Positions 1-6,482 of a stretch of DNA of 25,981 nt are shown here, one piece after another. Under the pieces are notes generated by a model. It saw nothing but the letters and a program-made list of their open reading frames with translations. It made no database searches and was not told where the DNA came from. The stretch lies in IMG/VR virus record IMGVR_UViG_3300022818_000058, positions 1 through 25,981 of that record; one strand, written 5' to 3'. The translations under genes were made by a program, and so were the position numbers. Source of the DNA: a virus. Position 1 is the first letter of the stretch, and each line of letters opens with the position of its first letter.

Positions 1-596
1 TACCCCGGACACCGAACATAATCATCATTCGATTTAAGTGTCGAAACCTTTGCCCTGTTGTCAACAAAAGTGTTCGTTGCTCCAACAGTACAAATGTCTA
101 AATACACTTCACCATCCGGAATTGGGGTAGGAACCGCAGTTTTAACTAACTGCACTTGCTTCTGCGTCCTCCGGGTAGTTTCTATGTCTACTCTTATATC
201 TTTTAGCTCATTCGTTATTCCTGCCCCACCGCTCAAATTACCGCTCTGTACGAGGGAGTCTGCCCAATCAACTTCGGCCTCAAATACCCGCAGATGAACA
301 ACATCAGCTTGAGCTAACCCCGCTATAGACATAGCACCTAAAATATCTATGAACTCTCCGAGGGCCACAAGTGTGTCTGCCGGGATGGTGAGTGTTCCTG
401 CCACCAACGTCATAGTGCTTTTAGCAACAAACCCATCGTTTATCATTTTGCTCATTGAAAGGTTACGCTTATAATTCTGGACTTTCTGCAGTTCATTTAA
501 TTCTACTTCCAACACCGGCGAACCCGCACCGAATTTTACAACCGCAAAGTTCTGTTCTGGGTCAAAAATATCTTCAGTGGTAAACAAAACGGCCAT
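1..596 (-). CDS. Phage tail-fibre/baseplate-associated protein, N-terminal part (cut by left window edge)
   Basis: The frame is open from the ATG at 596 to the left edge (about 198 residues) with no stop, so the C-terminus is missing. An excellent ribosome site (AAAGGAGGG, about 8 nt before the ATG) fixes the start. The N-terminus reads MAVLFTTEDIFDPEQNFAVV, followed by GSPVLEVELNELQKVQNYKR. An early FDP..N, a hydrophobic G.PVL.VELNELQ stretch and a helical segment are seen in N-terminal domains of tail-associated structural proteins that lie distal to tail protein I (the DUF4815-like group is my best guess). Its position, last in the tail cluster after baseplate J, tail protein I and a fibre-like gene, fits a fibre, fibre-attachment or baseplate-periphery protein. 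I see no enzymatic motif. The family assignment is tentative; a phage virion role is likely from context. Confidence 0.6.
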   Translation of the reverse strand, partial: MAVLFTTEDIFDPEQNFAVVKFGAGSPVLEVELNELQKVQNYKRNLSMSKMINDGFVAKSTMTLVAGTLTIPADTLVALGEFIDILGAMSIAGLAQADVVHLRVFEAEVDWADSLVQSGNLSGGAGITNELKDIRVDIETTRRTQKQVQLVKTAVPTPIPDGEVYLDICTVGATNTFVDNRAKVSTLKSNDDYVRCPG

Positions 597-611
597 TCAA
601 TTTTCCCTCCT

Positions 612-1127
612 TTAATTGAACATAAGCTCAACCACACGCTCTACTTGTATATTTGCTGTCTTAACAAGCACAGGATGGGTCTTATGGTTAATCATTATTC
701 CTGAATCTTGGGCAAGAGAAGCATCCCCACCGAATATTCCTAACTCCCGCCAGGTGCCATTACACTCGCCTTCCCCAAACAGCAATGTAATTCTAAGCTT
801 ATTTGTTATGGTTTCTGTCGGGTCTCCGTTAATGTCCAGAAATACAATATTATCTGACGGAATTACCTTTCTACCAATTTCTGCAACAAGAATTATATCT
901 GTTACTGCCGGGGCGGGTGGGACAACCGGATCCCAAGCGACAAGACCCTCACCTATTCCCCAGTACGTTGCCCCTAAATAGCCGTCCTCACCTTTTAGGA
1001 GTGCCGCAACAAGTAACCCTATACTGCTTACTATGCAGTTATCTTCCCAATCTCTTACTTCTTTCCGCCCGTCAGCATAACATATTGTGTCCTTAACTCG
1101 TCCCACCGCATTAGGCATTTTGTTCAC
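612..1127 (-). CDS. Putative tail-fibre/tail-collar-like structural protein
   Basis: The product has 171 residues from the preferred start. The frame stays open up to 1217, but that longer form overlaps tail protein I by 65 nt and has no ribosome site. A GTG at 1127 is preceded by GGAGG with 8 nt spacing, giving VNKMPNAVGRVKDTICYADG; an ATG at 1160 (8-nt overlap with the upstream stop) is the alternative. The sequence shows RDWEDNCIVSSIGLLVAALL, then GYLGATYWGIGEG, a middle section with TITNKLRITLLF, and ELGIFGGDASLAQDSGIMIN near the end. The short, Gly-rich ELGIFGG segment recurs in phage proteins between tail protein I and the fibres. It lies directly downstream of tail protein I, so a fibre-adaptor or baseplate-edge role is inferred. 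No catalytic motif is visible. Confidence 0.6.
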   Translation of the reverse strand: MNKMPNAVGRVKDTICYADGRKEVRDWEDNCIVSSIGLLVAALLKGEDGYLGATYWGIGEGLVAWDPVVPPAPAVTDIILVAEIGRKVIPSDNIVFLDINGDPTETITNKLRITLLFGEGECNGTWRELGIFGGDASLAQDSGIMINHKTHPVLVKTANIQVERVVELMFN

Positions 1128-1152
1128 ACTACTTTCCTCCATACTCAATAGC

Positions 1153-1959
1153 TTAGTCATTAAATCTACATCCGGAGTTAAAATTCTGTCTGTGGTTAAA
1201 TGGTACTGTGCTATCAAATGACAACCTTATCGTAGCACTACCAAAAGCCTCCGCCGAAGGAATCCCTAACGAGGAAATTGTTTTCTTTATCGTATCTACG
1301 GACAAGGATGAATCCCAAACATCCGGTATAACATCATCGTAGGCCATAACATACGTAAAAAGGCACGTTACCGGTCTAAATACTTCCATTACAGCACAAA
1401 TAGTATTGAGCAGGACAGTTGTTTCTGCTCCTTCAATCGGGTAATGAAACAAAATCTGATACGTCTTTTTCACGCCATAAAAGGACTGGTACAGAATATT
1501 ACTGCCTGATACAAACTCATCTAAAATAGTCAGACTCCAGTCATCTTCCTCTATACTAGCCGAGTAAGTGAGAAACATATTCGCATCAAGCATTCTCGTA
1601 ATATCAACCTGAAATCCCGACAGAACCCTAGCCAGGTAGCTCAAAATACTTGCTGTGGTTTTACGTTTGTAAATTTCTGTAATCACTTTCAGCAACTTAC
1701 GGAAAGGTACAAGCGGAATACCGAAGTCATTTGACAGACCCAGTAAAGAACCCACTAACTCCGCTTGCTCATCCGTACAGGTGTCTAAGTCGATAATGTT
1801 AGGGAGCCTGTCTAACTCTCGCTGTATCACGCCGAATCCCGCTTCATCACAGGCTTCGAGAAATCTTTTTAGCTGAAGATTATTTTTTTCATCCTCACTC
1901 CGCCAAACATCAGGGAGTCGGCCGTACAAATAAAGGCCGAAATCTTTATACGAGGCCAA
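1153..1959 (-). CDS. Phage tail protein I (baseplate wedge component, P2 gpI-like)
   Basis: 268 residues. It belongs by sequence and position to the P2 gpI family: the N-terminus (MASYKDFGLYLYGRLPDVWR), then EDEKNNLQLKRFLEACDEAG, D..PNIIDLDTCTDEQAELVG and a helix (RKLLKVITEIYKRKTTASIL) are typical. In contractile tails this protein forms part of the baseplate wedge with baseplate J and links to the fibres. The start is a TTG: GGGAGG lies 8 nt upstream, inside the last codons of the baseplate J gene, while the nearby ATG is immediately followed by TAG and cannot serve. The C-terminus runs into the next gene. Two phrases, VLLNTICAVMEVFRPVTCLF and the preceding FHYPIEG, fit the family's C-terminal half. 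Only 5 nt separate it from the J gene, so translational coupling is likely. Confidence 0.85.
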   Translation of the reverse strand: MASYKDFGLYLYGRLPDVWRSEDEKNNLQLKRFLEACDEAGFGVIQRELDRLPNIIDLDTCTDEQAELVGSLLGLSNDFGIPLVPFRKLLKVITEIYKRKTTASILSYLARVLSGFQVDITRMLDANMFLTYSASIEEDDWSLTILDEFVSGSNILYQSFYGVKKTYQILFHYPIEGAETTVLLNTICAVMEVFRPVTCLFTYVMAYDDVIPDVWDSSLSVDTIKKTISSLGIPSAEAFGSATIRLSFDSTVPFNHRQNFNSGCRFND

Positions 1960-1964
1960 CTACA

Positions 1965-3398
1965 TTACCTCCCTTCAGTTACCGTAACCGTTGCTGTATC
2001 GAGCTGAATTACTGACGTTGCTCCGGGTTCTGTATCATCTAAATCAATGTTTACTGACCGTACTCCCGGGACACCCATTATTAAATCAACTACCGCTGAC
2101 CGAACATACGGCTCATCAAAATCAAACTCGCCCTGAGCGAAGAACGCCGCAATAGCCAGGTCAATAGCAGTTTTCACCTCGGCGTTAGCATAGCTTGGAT
2201 ACGCTTTAACTGTTACAGTCAAATCAATCGGATACCAGGTAACTGCGTTAACATTCAAGTCAGTTCCGATTATTATTCTGTCTGCAAAGAAATCCTCAAT
2301 TATTGTTCTATCCCCCGATGGTAGTACAGTACTACCCTCAACCATAACATATAATTCAACAATAACCTGAGTAACATCTTCCACCGCCAAAGCAGTTTGA
2401 ACATTATCCAGGGTCATAGCTAAATCAGCAAAGTCTTGCCTCGTAACAGCCCGGTCTAATGTCTTTAGCAGTAACGGAGCTTGCTTTTTAGCGGAAGCAA
2501 TACTTTCTTTATCCTGGCCGGCAAGTAAAGCGGAAGCATCCGGATTTGTTGTTGTCAGAACTCCTGCCAATGGAGTAACCATTTTCGTTATTGTATTCGT
2601 CGCAACATTCCCTGCTAACCCACCGCCAACTTTATAGTCAGCTAATATTCCGTTCTGTTTTACTACTGGGATTTTACCCGAAACCCCGTCACCAAACCGT
2701 ATTCTCGCTTTATCCATCTCATCAACCAAGAACATATAGTGTCGTGACGTGTCTAGGCTATCAACAAAATTATTAACCCTTGTCCAAAGTTGAAAACCTA
2801 ACCCTTCATCAACATATATTTGTAGGCTATCCTCAATAACCGATGTATAACTGATAACAAATTCCTGGTCTGCAGTTCCCCCACTTGAACCTAAAATATC
2901 GTCTGTAATTGATACCCCATGAGTAACCGTTGTACTATAAGTGTACGCACCATTAGCATATTCATTACCCACCATCCCGGCCGGAATAATTACTTCTTCG
3001 TCGGTTTCAAAAGTCTGCACCTCAATCGAACCTACGCCTGAGGTCTTAACCTTGAACCCCACCGGTATGACAAAATCTGTGGCTTGCGGGGTAATCGTAA
3101 AAATCTGCGTGTATTGTGCCGCGATACTGTTATACATCGTATATCCTATTAACTCAGTCAGTCGTATTACACTCTCCCGGTCTTTAGCCGTAGACAGAAA
3201 AATCTCGTTCGCAACAACGTCATTATAATAACTAAGCACATCGAGTCCGTGAGACAGTAGTTCAATTAGAACTATCCCCGCGTCTGATGTGCTAAAATCC
3301 GAGTACTCAGGAATTTTCGAAGTTAACAAAGCTATCAGGTCTGCCCGAAAGCCATCATAATCTTTTGAGCTATAATCTACATTTGCCCGTACTTTCAT
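1965..3398 (-). CDS. Baseplate J-like protein
   Basis: 477 residues, the usual size. The N-terminus has the characteristic pattern of the family: NVDYSSKDYDGFRADLIALL, then FSTSDAGIVLIELLSHGLDV and LSYYNDVVANEIFLSTAKDR, followed by ESVIRLTELIGYTM. The middle holds a beta-rich section with RIRFGDGVSGKIP and the C-terminal part has AVTRQDFADLAMTL. In P2/Mu and T4-like tails this protein (gpJ, gp6 equivalent) makes the inner ring of the baseplate wedge together with gp25-like and tail protein I, both of which are its direct neighbours. The ATG start overlaps the stop of the gp25-like gene (ATGA), with GGGGTGG a few bases before it. Nothing looks broken. Confidence 0.93.
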   Translation of the reverse strand: MKVRANVDYSSKDYDGFRADLIALLTSKIPEYSDFSTSDAGIVLIELLSHGLDVLSYYNDVVANEIFLSTAKDRESVIRLTELIGYTMYNSIAAQYTQIFTITPQATDFVIPVGFKVKTSGVGSIEVQTFETDEEVIIPAGMVGNEYANGAYTYSTTVTHGVSITDDILGSSGGTADQEFVISYTSVIEDSLQIYVDEGLGFQLWTRVNNFVDSLDTSRHYMFLVDEMDKARIRFGDGVSGKIPVVKQNGILADYKVGGGLAGNVATNTITKMVTPLAGVLTTTNPDASALLAGQDKESIASAKKQAPLLLKTLDRAVTRQDFADLAMTLDNVQTALAVEDVTQVIVELYVMVEGSTVLPSGDRTIIEDFFADRIIIGTDLNVNAVTWYPIDLTVTVKAYPSYANAEVKTAIDLAIAAFFAQGEFDFDEPYVRSAVVDLIMGVPGVRSVNIDLDDTEPGATSVIQLDTATVTVTEGR

Positions 3399-3787
3399 TG
3401 TACCACCCCGCCCATCGGAATTTCTAGCGAAACTCTGATTCCGTAGTCAATAATCTCGTACTCTATACCAATTACTACATTTGTGTCATCCAAGTACACG
3501 TCAATATCATCCATGGTTATCCGTATCCGGGGCTCCCATTTCTCCAACGCTTGTACTACTTCAAAGGCAATTAAATTAGCAGAAGCAATATCGGTTGGAC
3601 TAAACAAGAAGGTGTCAATATTTGACCCGAACTCCGGTTCTTGAACTCTCTCACCAATCCTCGTCTTTAAAATCTGTATAATGCTCTCCTGAATATGCTG
3701 TGGGTCTAAAAATGTAGTCGTAGACATGGCCACGCCACCTTTATTACCAACACGAAAAGGAAAACTTATCCCAGTGTACCCCTTCAT
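3395..3787 (-). CDS. gp25/GPW-like baseplate wedge protein
   Basis: 130 residues. The core RIGERVQEPEFGSNIDTFLF is the hallmark of the GPW/gp25 family, whose T4 member gp25 nucleates sheath assembly and links the inner baseplate to the first sheath ring. The rest, SANLIAFEVVQALEKWEPRI and IGIEYEIIDYGIRVSLEIPM, matches the family's C-terminal half. The ATG at 3787 has GGGAGGTGG just upstream. A second possible start is the ATG 20 residues in (MSTTTFLDPQ), which would remove a short unusual leader (MKGYTGISFPFRVG); that leader itself resembles the normal N-terminus of such proteins, so the long form is kept. It ends with a 4-nt overlap into the baseplate J gene. Confidence 0.93.
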   Translation of the reverse strand: MKGYTGISFPFRVGNKGGVAMSTTTFLDPQHIQESIIQILKTRIGERVQEPEFGSNIDTFLFSPTDIASANLIAFEVVQALEKWEPRIRITMDDIDVYLDDTNVVIGIEYEIIDYGIRVSLEIPMGGVVQ

Positions 3788-3820
3788 ATTCTACCACCTC
3801 CCTGAATTACAGACCAGTTA

Positions 3821-4357
3821 TCAAGGTAAAAACTGGGCTGTATGCGTAATTTGACTATCATCAACATAACTTATTGACATACTTGTGGCGGTCATCGTTA
3901 TTATTGACGACCCAAATTCTAAAATTGTGCTAGTAGCATTTAGCGTTAATTTTGCTGACCCAAATTCCAAAATAGTACTCGCGGCTCCCAATGTTACCTT
4001 TGCTGACCCTAACTCTATTTTTAACTTCGTTGCGTCTACTGTCATCTTTGCTTCATTTTCAAATTTTCCGATACGAACTACATCCGTCGCTTCAGGGGGA
4101 ACGCCACCCTGTGTCCACCATGACCCCACCCATATAGGCAAAGCAGGTTTACCTTCTTCAAATTCAACCCAAACACCTGAACCAACTTTCGGAATAATAC
4201 AAAGTCCCCCACCGGAGAACGCATACGGAGTACAAGGCAACGCCCAAGGACTTACTCCCTCACCATATACCCGCGGGCATTTTACTCTTACTCTCCCCAT
4301 CCCATTCGGGTCGGCATTATCTAAAACAACGGCCCGGTATTTACCAAAATAACTCAT
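3821..4357 (-). CDS. Baseplate spike protein with gp5-type OB-fold and repeat needle
   Basis: 178 residues. The N-terminal half (about 1-95) is a gp5/gpV-type OB-fold: MSYFGKYRAVVLDNADPNGM, GRVRVKCPRVYG, then CIIPKVGSGVWVEFEEGKPA and PIWVGSWW, all characteristic. The C-terminal part (about 108-160) holds three tandem 16-residue repeats of type (K/S)(L/T)(K/I)(I/L)E(L/F)GS, with LEFGSAKLTLNATSTILEFG as the clearest piece. Sixteen equals two octads, the periodicity of the intertwined beta-helix of T4 gp5C, so a trimeric membrane-piercing needle is inferred. Unlike T4 gp5, there is no lysozyme domain between the two. It starts by an ATGA overlap with the LysM hub gene upstream and probably sits on the hub. 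No terminal PAAR-like tip is visible in this window. Confidence 0.88.
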   Translation of the reverse strand: MSYFGKYRAVVLDNADPNGMGRVRVKCPRVYGEGVSPWALPCTPYAFSGGGLCIIPKVGSGVWVEFEEGKPALPIWVGSWWTQGGVPPEATDVVRIGKFENEAKMTVDATKLKIELGSAKVTLGAASTILEFGSAKLTLNATSTILEFGSSIITMTATSMSISYVDDSQITHTAQFLP

Positions 4358-4950
4358 TTAGGAATCACCAACTCTTTCCCCACCGGCAGACTCGTTAATT
4401 CACTTTCAGCTATCCCGTTAGCCTCGGCAATTTTTGTCCACAGACTACCGTCACCGTATTGTGCTTGAGCTATAGCCCAGAGCGAATCTCCGCTAACCAT
4501 ACTATATTTCTGGTTTACCACCGCAGGAGTTATCGCCCCATTAACCGCAGGAATTGTTGGCTCAATAAGATTTTCACCCTTTTTCAAGAACTTACCGAAA
4601 CCGCTTCTTTCCACAGTAACCGTTTGAGAATACCCATCGTCCTTCGAAAAAATATGCCTAACCTTGGTCATGTGATACATACCTGACAATCTTGACCCCA
4701 ATCCGGAAAGCACACAATTTTGCCCCGACATGAGCAAATTCATCGGGGTAACTTTTGCTTCACCCTCGATAATCGTTTCAGCTTCAACAAACTCTTTTAA
4801 TGCTTCAGCATCCGCATCCGTAACCGGTTGAGTCATCGGAGTAGCTTCTTCCGCAGGAGAAATTTGGGCCGGCCCTGACCCTGAACCTGAACCACTACCA
4901 TCTTCTCCTACTACTGCATATTGTCCCCCACCTAAATATTTCTGTGCCAT
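4354..4950 (-). CDS. Baseplate hub C-terminal-type protein with LysM domain
   Basis: 198 residues. Residues 17-26 are a flexible Gly-Ser stretch (GEDGSGSGSGSGPAQ). A middle segment, GLGSRLSGMYHMTKVRHIFS followed by DDGYSQTVTVERSGFG, resembles the last domain of late control D/gp27-like hub proteins. The C-terminal ~50 residues are a LysM domain (YSMVSGDSLWAIAQAQYGDG, then IAEANGI and LPVGKELVIP). LysM domains in hubs either bind peptidoglycan or serve as structural adaptors. The ATG overlaps the previous stop (TAATG), with GGAGG 7 nt before it. Together with the gene just upstream it looks like a hub protein divided into two polypeptides: the upstream gene carries the first two hub domains and this one the last. 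Confidence 0.8.
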   Translation of the reverse strand: MAQKYLGGGQYAVVGEDGSGSGSGSGPAQISPAEEATPMTQPVTDADAEALKEFVEAETIIEGEAKVTPMNLLMSGQNCVLSGLGSRLSGMYHMTKVRHIFSKDDGYSQTVTVERSGFGKFLKKGENLIEPTIPAVNGAITPAVVNQKYSMVSGDSLWAIAQAQYGDGSLWTKIAEANGIAESELTSLPVGKELVIPK

Positions 4951-5765
4951 TATTCTACCTCCACATACTCGCCGGCACCCTTATACTGGTATTTTCGCGA
5001 CCCTGAAGCATCTGCCGGCTCACCATTCAAATCCCTTGCCGTATCACTATCAGCGGTTCCTGTTTCGGTTTCCCCGGTTGTAGCATTAATATCAGATTTC
5101 TCTACTGACTCTTTTTTCTTGGCTTTAGTAATCCTCGGCGTAAAACTAATCAAATTATATCTATCACAGCGATAAGCAAAATGACCCCACGGGTCTAAAA
5201 GCACTTCTTTCTTCTTATACGTCAAGACATTACCACAAATTCTTACTTCAAACCCGTCCTCCCCGGCCATGTCCATAATAAACTGAATGTCTGTTTTCTC
5301 ACTCTGGGAAAGTGTCTCCGCAACTTCCGGAGACTCATCAGCGTAGCAGGTAAAGCCATATTCCGCACAGATAGCTTGAACCACAGAACTTCTAGCCATT
5401 CCATCCCATGTCCTTTTCTTTTCCTTTCGGTTCATCAGATACGAATTGTCCATGCAGGTAATAGTCAAAACTGGACAACCTTCTTCTGGATAGTCTATAT
5501 CAATCGCGGCAATATAGCCCTCAAAATTCCACCTCGGCAAATGCGACCACCCACCTGTTATTACCACAGGCGTTTCCTCAACAAATATTGTATCCTCAAG
5601 CAAAAATAAGTCTGGGTCGTTAATTGTAATCTTAACGGTACTGGACGTAGAAACTGAATCCTCGTACTCAACGGAGTCAATCATATCCATCCGGTAAGCA
5701 TCCAGAGCAATTCCGGCAACACTAATTGTCAACAGCATAGATAGAATTTTAGGTTCAGGAACCAT
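4950..5765 (-). CDS. Phage late control D / gp27-like baseplate hub protein (N-terminal domains)
   Basis: 271 residues. Features of the GPD family: an N-terminal beta-barrel with DMIDSVEYEDSVSTSSTVKI and NDPDLFLLEDTIFVEETPVV, a G..W...F.G.I segment (WNFEGYIAAIDIDYPEEG), then WDGMARSSVVQAICAEYGFT and SEKTDIQFIMDMAGEDGFEV, which is the common 'S..E.D..F...LA...G' hub pattern. The C-terminal 60 residues are low-complexity and charged (KAKKKESVEKSD, then ETETGTADSDTA) where a full GPD protein would continue into its last domain; that domain seems to lie in the next gene. Hub trimers cap the tube and carry the spike. The ATG overlaps the end of the gpX-like gene by 11 nt. Confidence 0.88.
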   Translation of the reverse strand: MVPEPKILSMLLTISVAGIALDAYRMDMIDSVEYEDSVSTSSTVKITINDPDLFLLEDTIFVEETPVVITGGWSHLPRWNFEGYIAAIDIDYPEEGCPVLTITCMDNSYLMNRKEKKRTWDGMARSSVVQAICAEYGFTCYADESPEVAETLSQSEKTDIQFIMDMAGEDGFEVRICGNVLTYKKKEVLLDPWGHFAYRCDRYNLISFTPRITKAKKKESVEKSDINATTGETETGTADSDTARDLNGEPADASGSRKYQYKGAGEYVEVE

Positions 5766-6048
5766 ACGATTTTCTCACTTCCTCATACGCCGGTATCATA
5801 AGCGTATCCCCTGGCTTAACCTCGCACTCTAACTTAAACCTTGGGTTCGCTTCAAGGAGTACCCACCATAATCTAGGGCTACCAAAACATTTAAAAGCAA
5901 GTTTATCTAGCGAATCCCCCGCTTGAAAAATATATGTCCAGGCCCCTACCTTGCTAAATGACTCTCTTTCCCTCCGCATAAATGACAGCGTTGTTTCCCT
6001 TAGCGTTAGCGGGGTATGCGTATAGCGTGAACCCTGAAATATTCCCAT
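5755..6048 (-). CDS. Small LysM/gpX-like tail protein
   Basis: 97 residues. The C-terminal half is a LysM-type fold as in P2 tail protein X: TYIFQAGDSLDKLAFKCFGS, LWWVLLEANPRF and VKPGDTLMIPAY. The N-terminal 35 residues (GSRYTHTPLTLRETTLSFMR) are basic and may anchor it. Proteins of this type sit between the tube-initiating complex and the hub and are needed to start the tail. The position, between a CIS-tube-like gene and the hub gene, fits. The ATG at 6048 follows the upstream stop by 2 nt (TAAGGATG); a G-rich GGCGGTG precedes it. The end overlaps the start of the hub gene. Confidence 0.85.
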   Translation of the reverse strand: MGIFQGSRYTHTPLTLRETTLSFMRRERESFSKVGAWTYIFQAGDSLDKLAFKCFGSPRLWWVLLEANPRFKLECEVKPGDTLMIPAYEEVRKSYGS

Positions 6049-6050
6049 CC

Positions 6051-6479
6051 TTACACCGCCTTTAAACTCAACTTGGCTATAGCCTTTACCGGGTTCAAAT
6101 TTGAATCAAACTCTGAATAATCCATGGCAAGAGTTTCTAATATGCACTCTTTAACGTACCACCCGAAAGCATAAATCAATGTCGGCGGAGGCGTAAACTT
6201 TACCCCAGTTTTCGCCGGGCATAAGAAGTTATTCAAAAATGCAACGTACTTCTTAACCTCCCCGTTATGCCCAAAAAGGAACAACTCGACCTCCACCGCC
6301 TTTGACTGACCCCGAACAAAATGAAACTTTGGATATGGGCCTCCTGGGGAAGCCATCTCTTTATATGTCACGCCATGGGAGTCGCTGAACCCCTCCGGAT
6401 TAAACAAAAAGGGGACAACCATTCCCGAACCCGTATCCTTAATATACCCCCGCGTCCTTGCTTTAACTTTTTCACTCAT
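6051..6479 (-). CDS. CIS-tube-like / tail tube initiator protein
   Basis: 142 residues. The phrases VPFLFNPEGFSDSHGVTYKE, FHFVRGQSKAVEVELFLFGH and KFTPPPTLIYAFGWYVKECI match the N-terminal domain shared by XkdP-like and contractile-injection-system tube proteins (CIS_tube family), where an 'F.FNPe' start, an 'l.veL.l' strand and 'pP.l.f.wG' are typical. These proteins form the first layer between tube and hub. It follows the tape measure gene: that gene's stop codon and this ATG are 3 nt apart, with GGGGTGAT upstream as ribosome site. In related phages this domain and the LysM domain are one protein (XkdP); here they are two adjacent genes, this one and the gpX-like one. Function is inferred from fold-level similarity and position. 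Confidence 0.78.
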   Translation of the reverse strand: MSEKVKARTRGYIKDTGSGMVVPFLFNPEGFSDSHGVTYKEMASPGGPYPKFHFVRGQSKAVEVELFLFGHNGEVKKYVAFLNNFLCPAKTGVKFTPPPTLIYAFGWYVKECILETLAMDYSEFDSNLNPVKAIAKLSLKAV

Positions 6480-6482
6480 TTA

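Noticed and set aside
612-1217. Longer form of the fibre-like gene starting at 1217
   Set aside because: It overlaps tail protein I by 65 nt and lacks a ribosome site, whereas a GTG at 1127 has GGAGG with good spacing.
3885-4352. Plus-strand ORF opposite the spike gene
   Set aside because: Shadow of the repetitive spike gene; its own repeats simply mirror the 16-residue repeats on the other strand.
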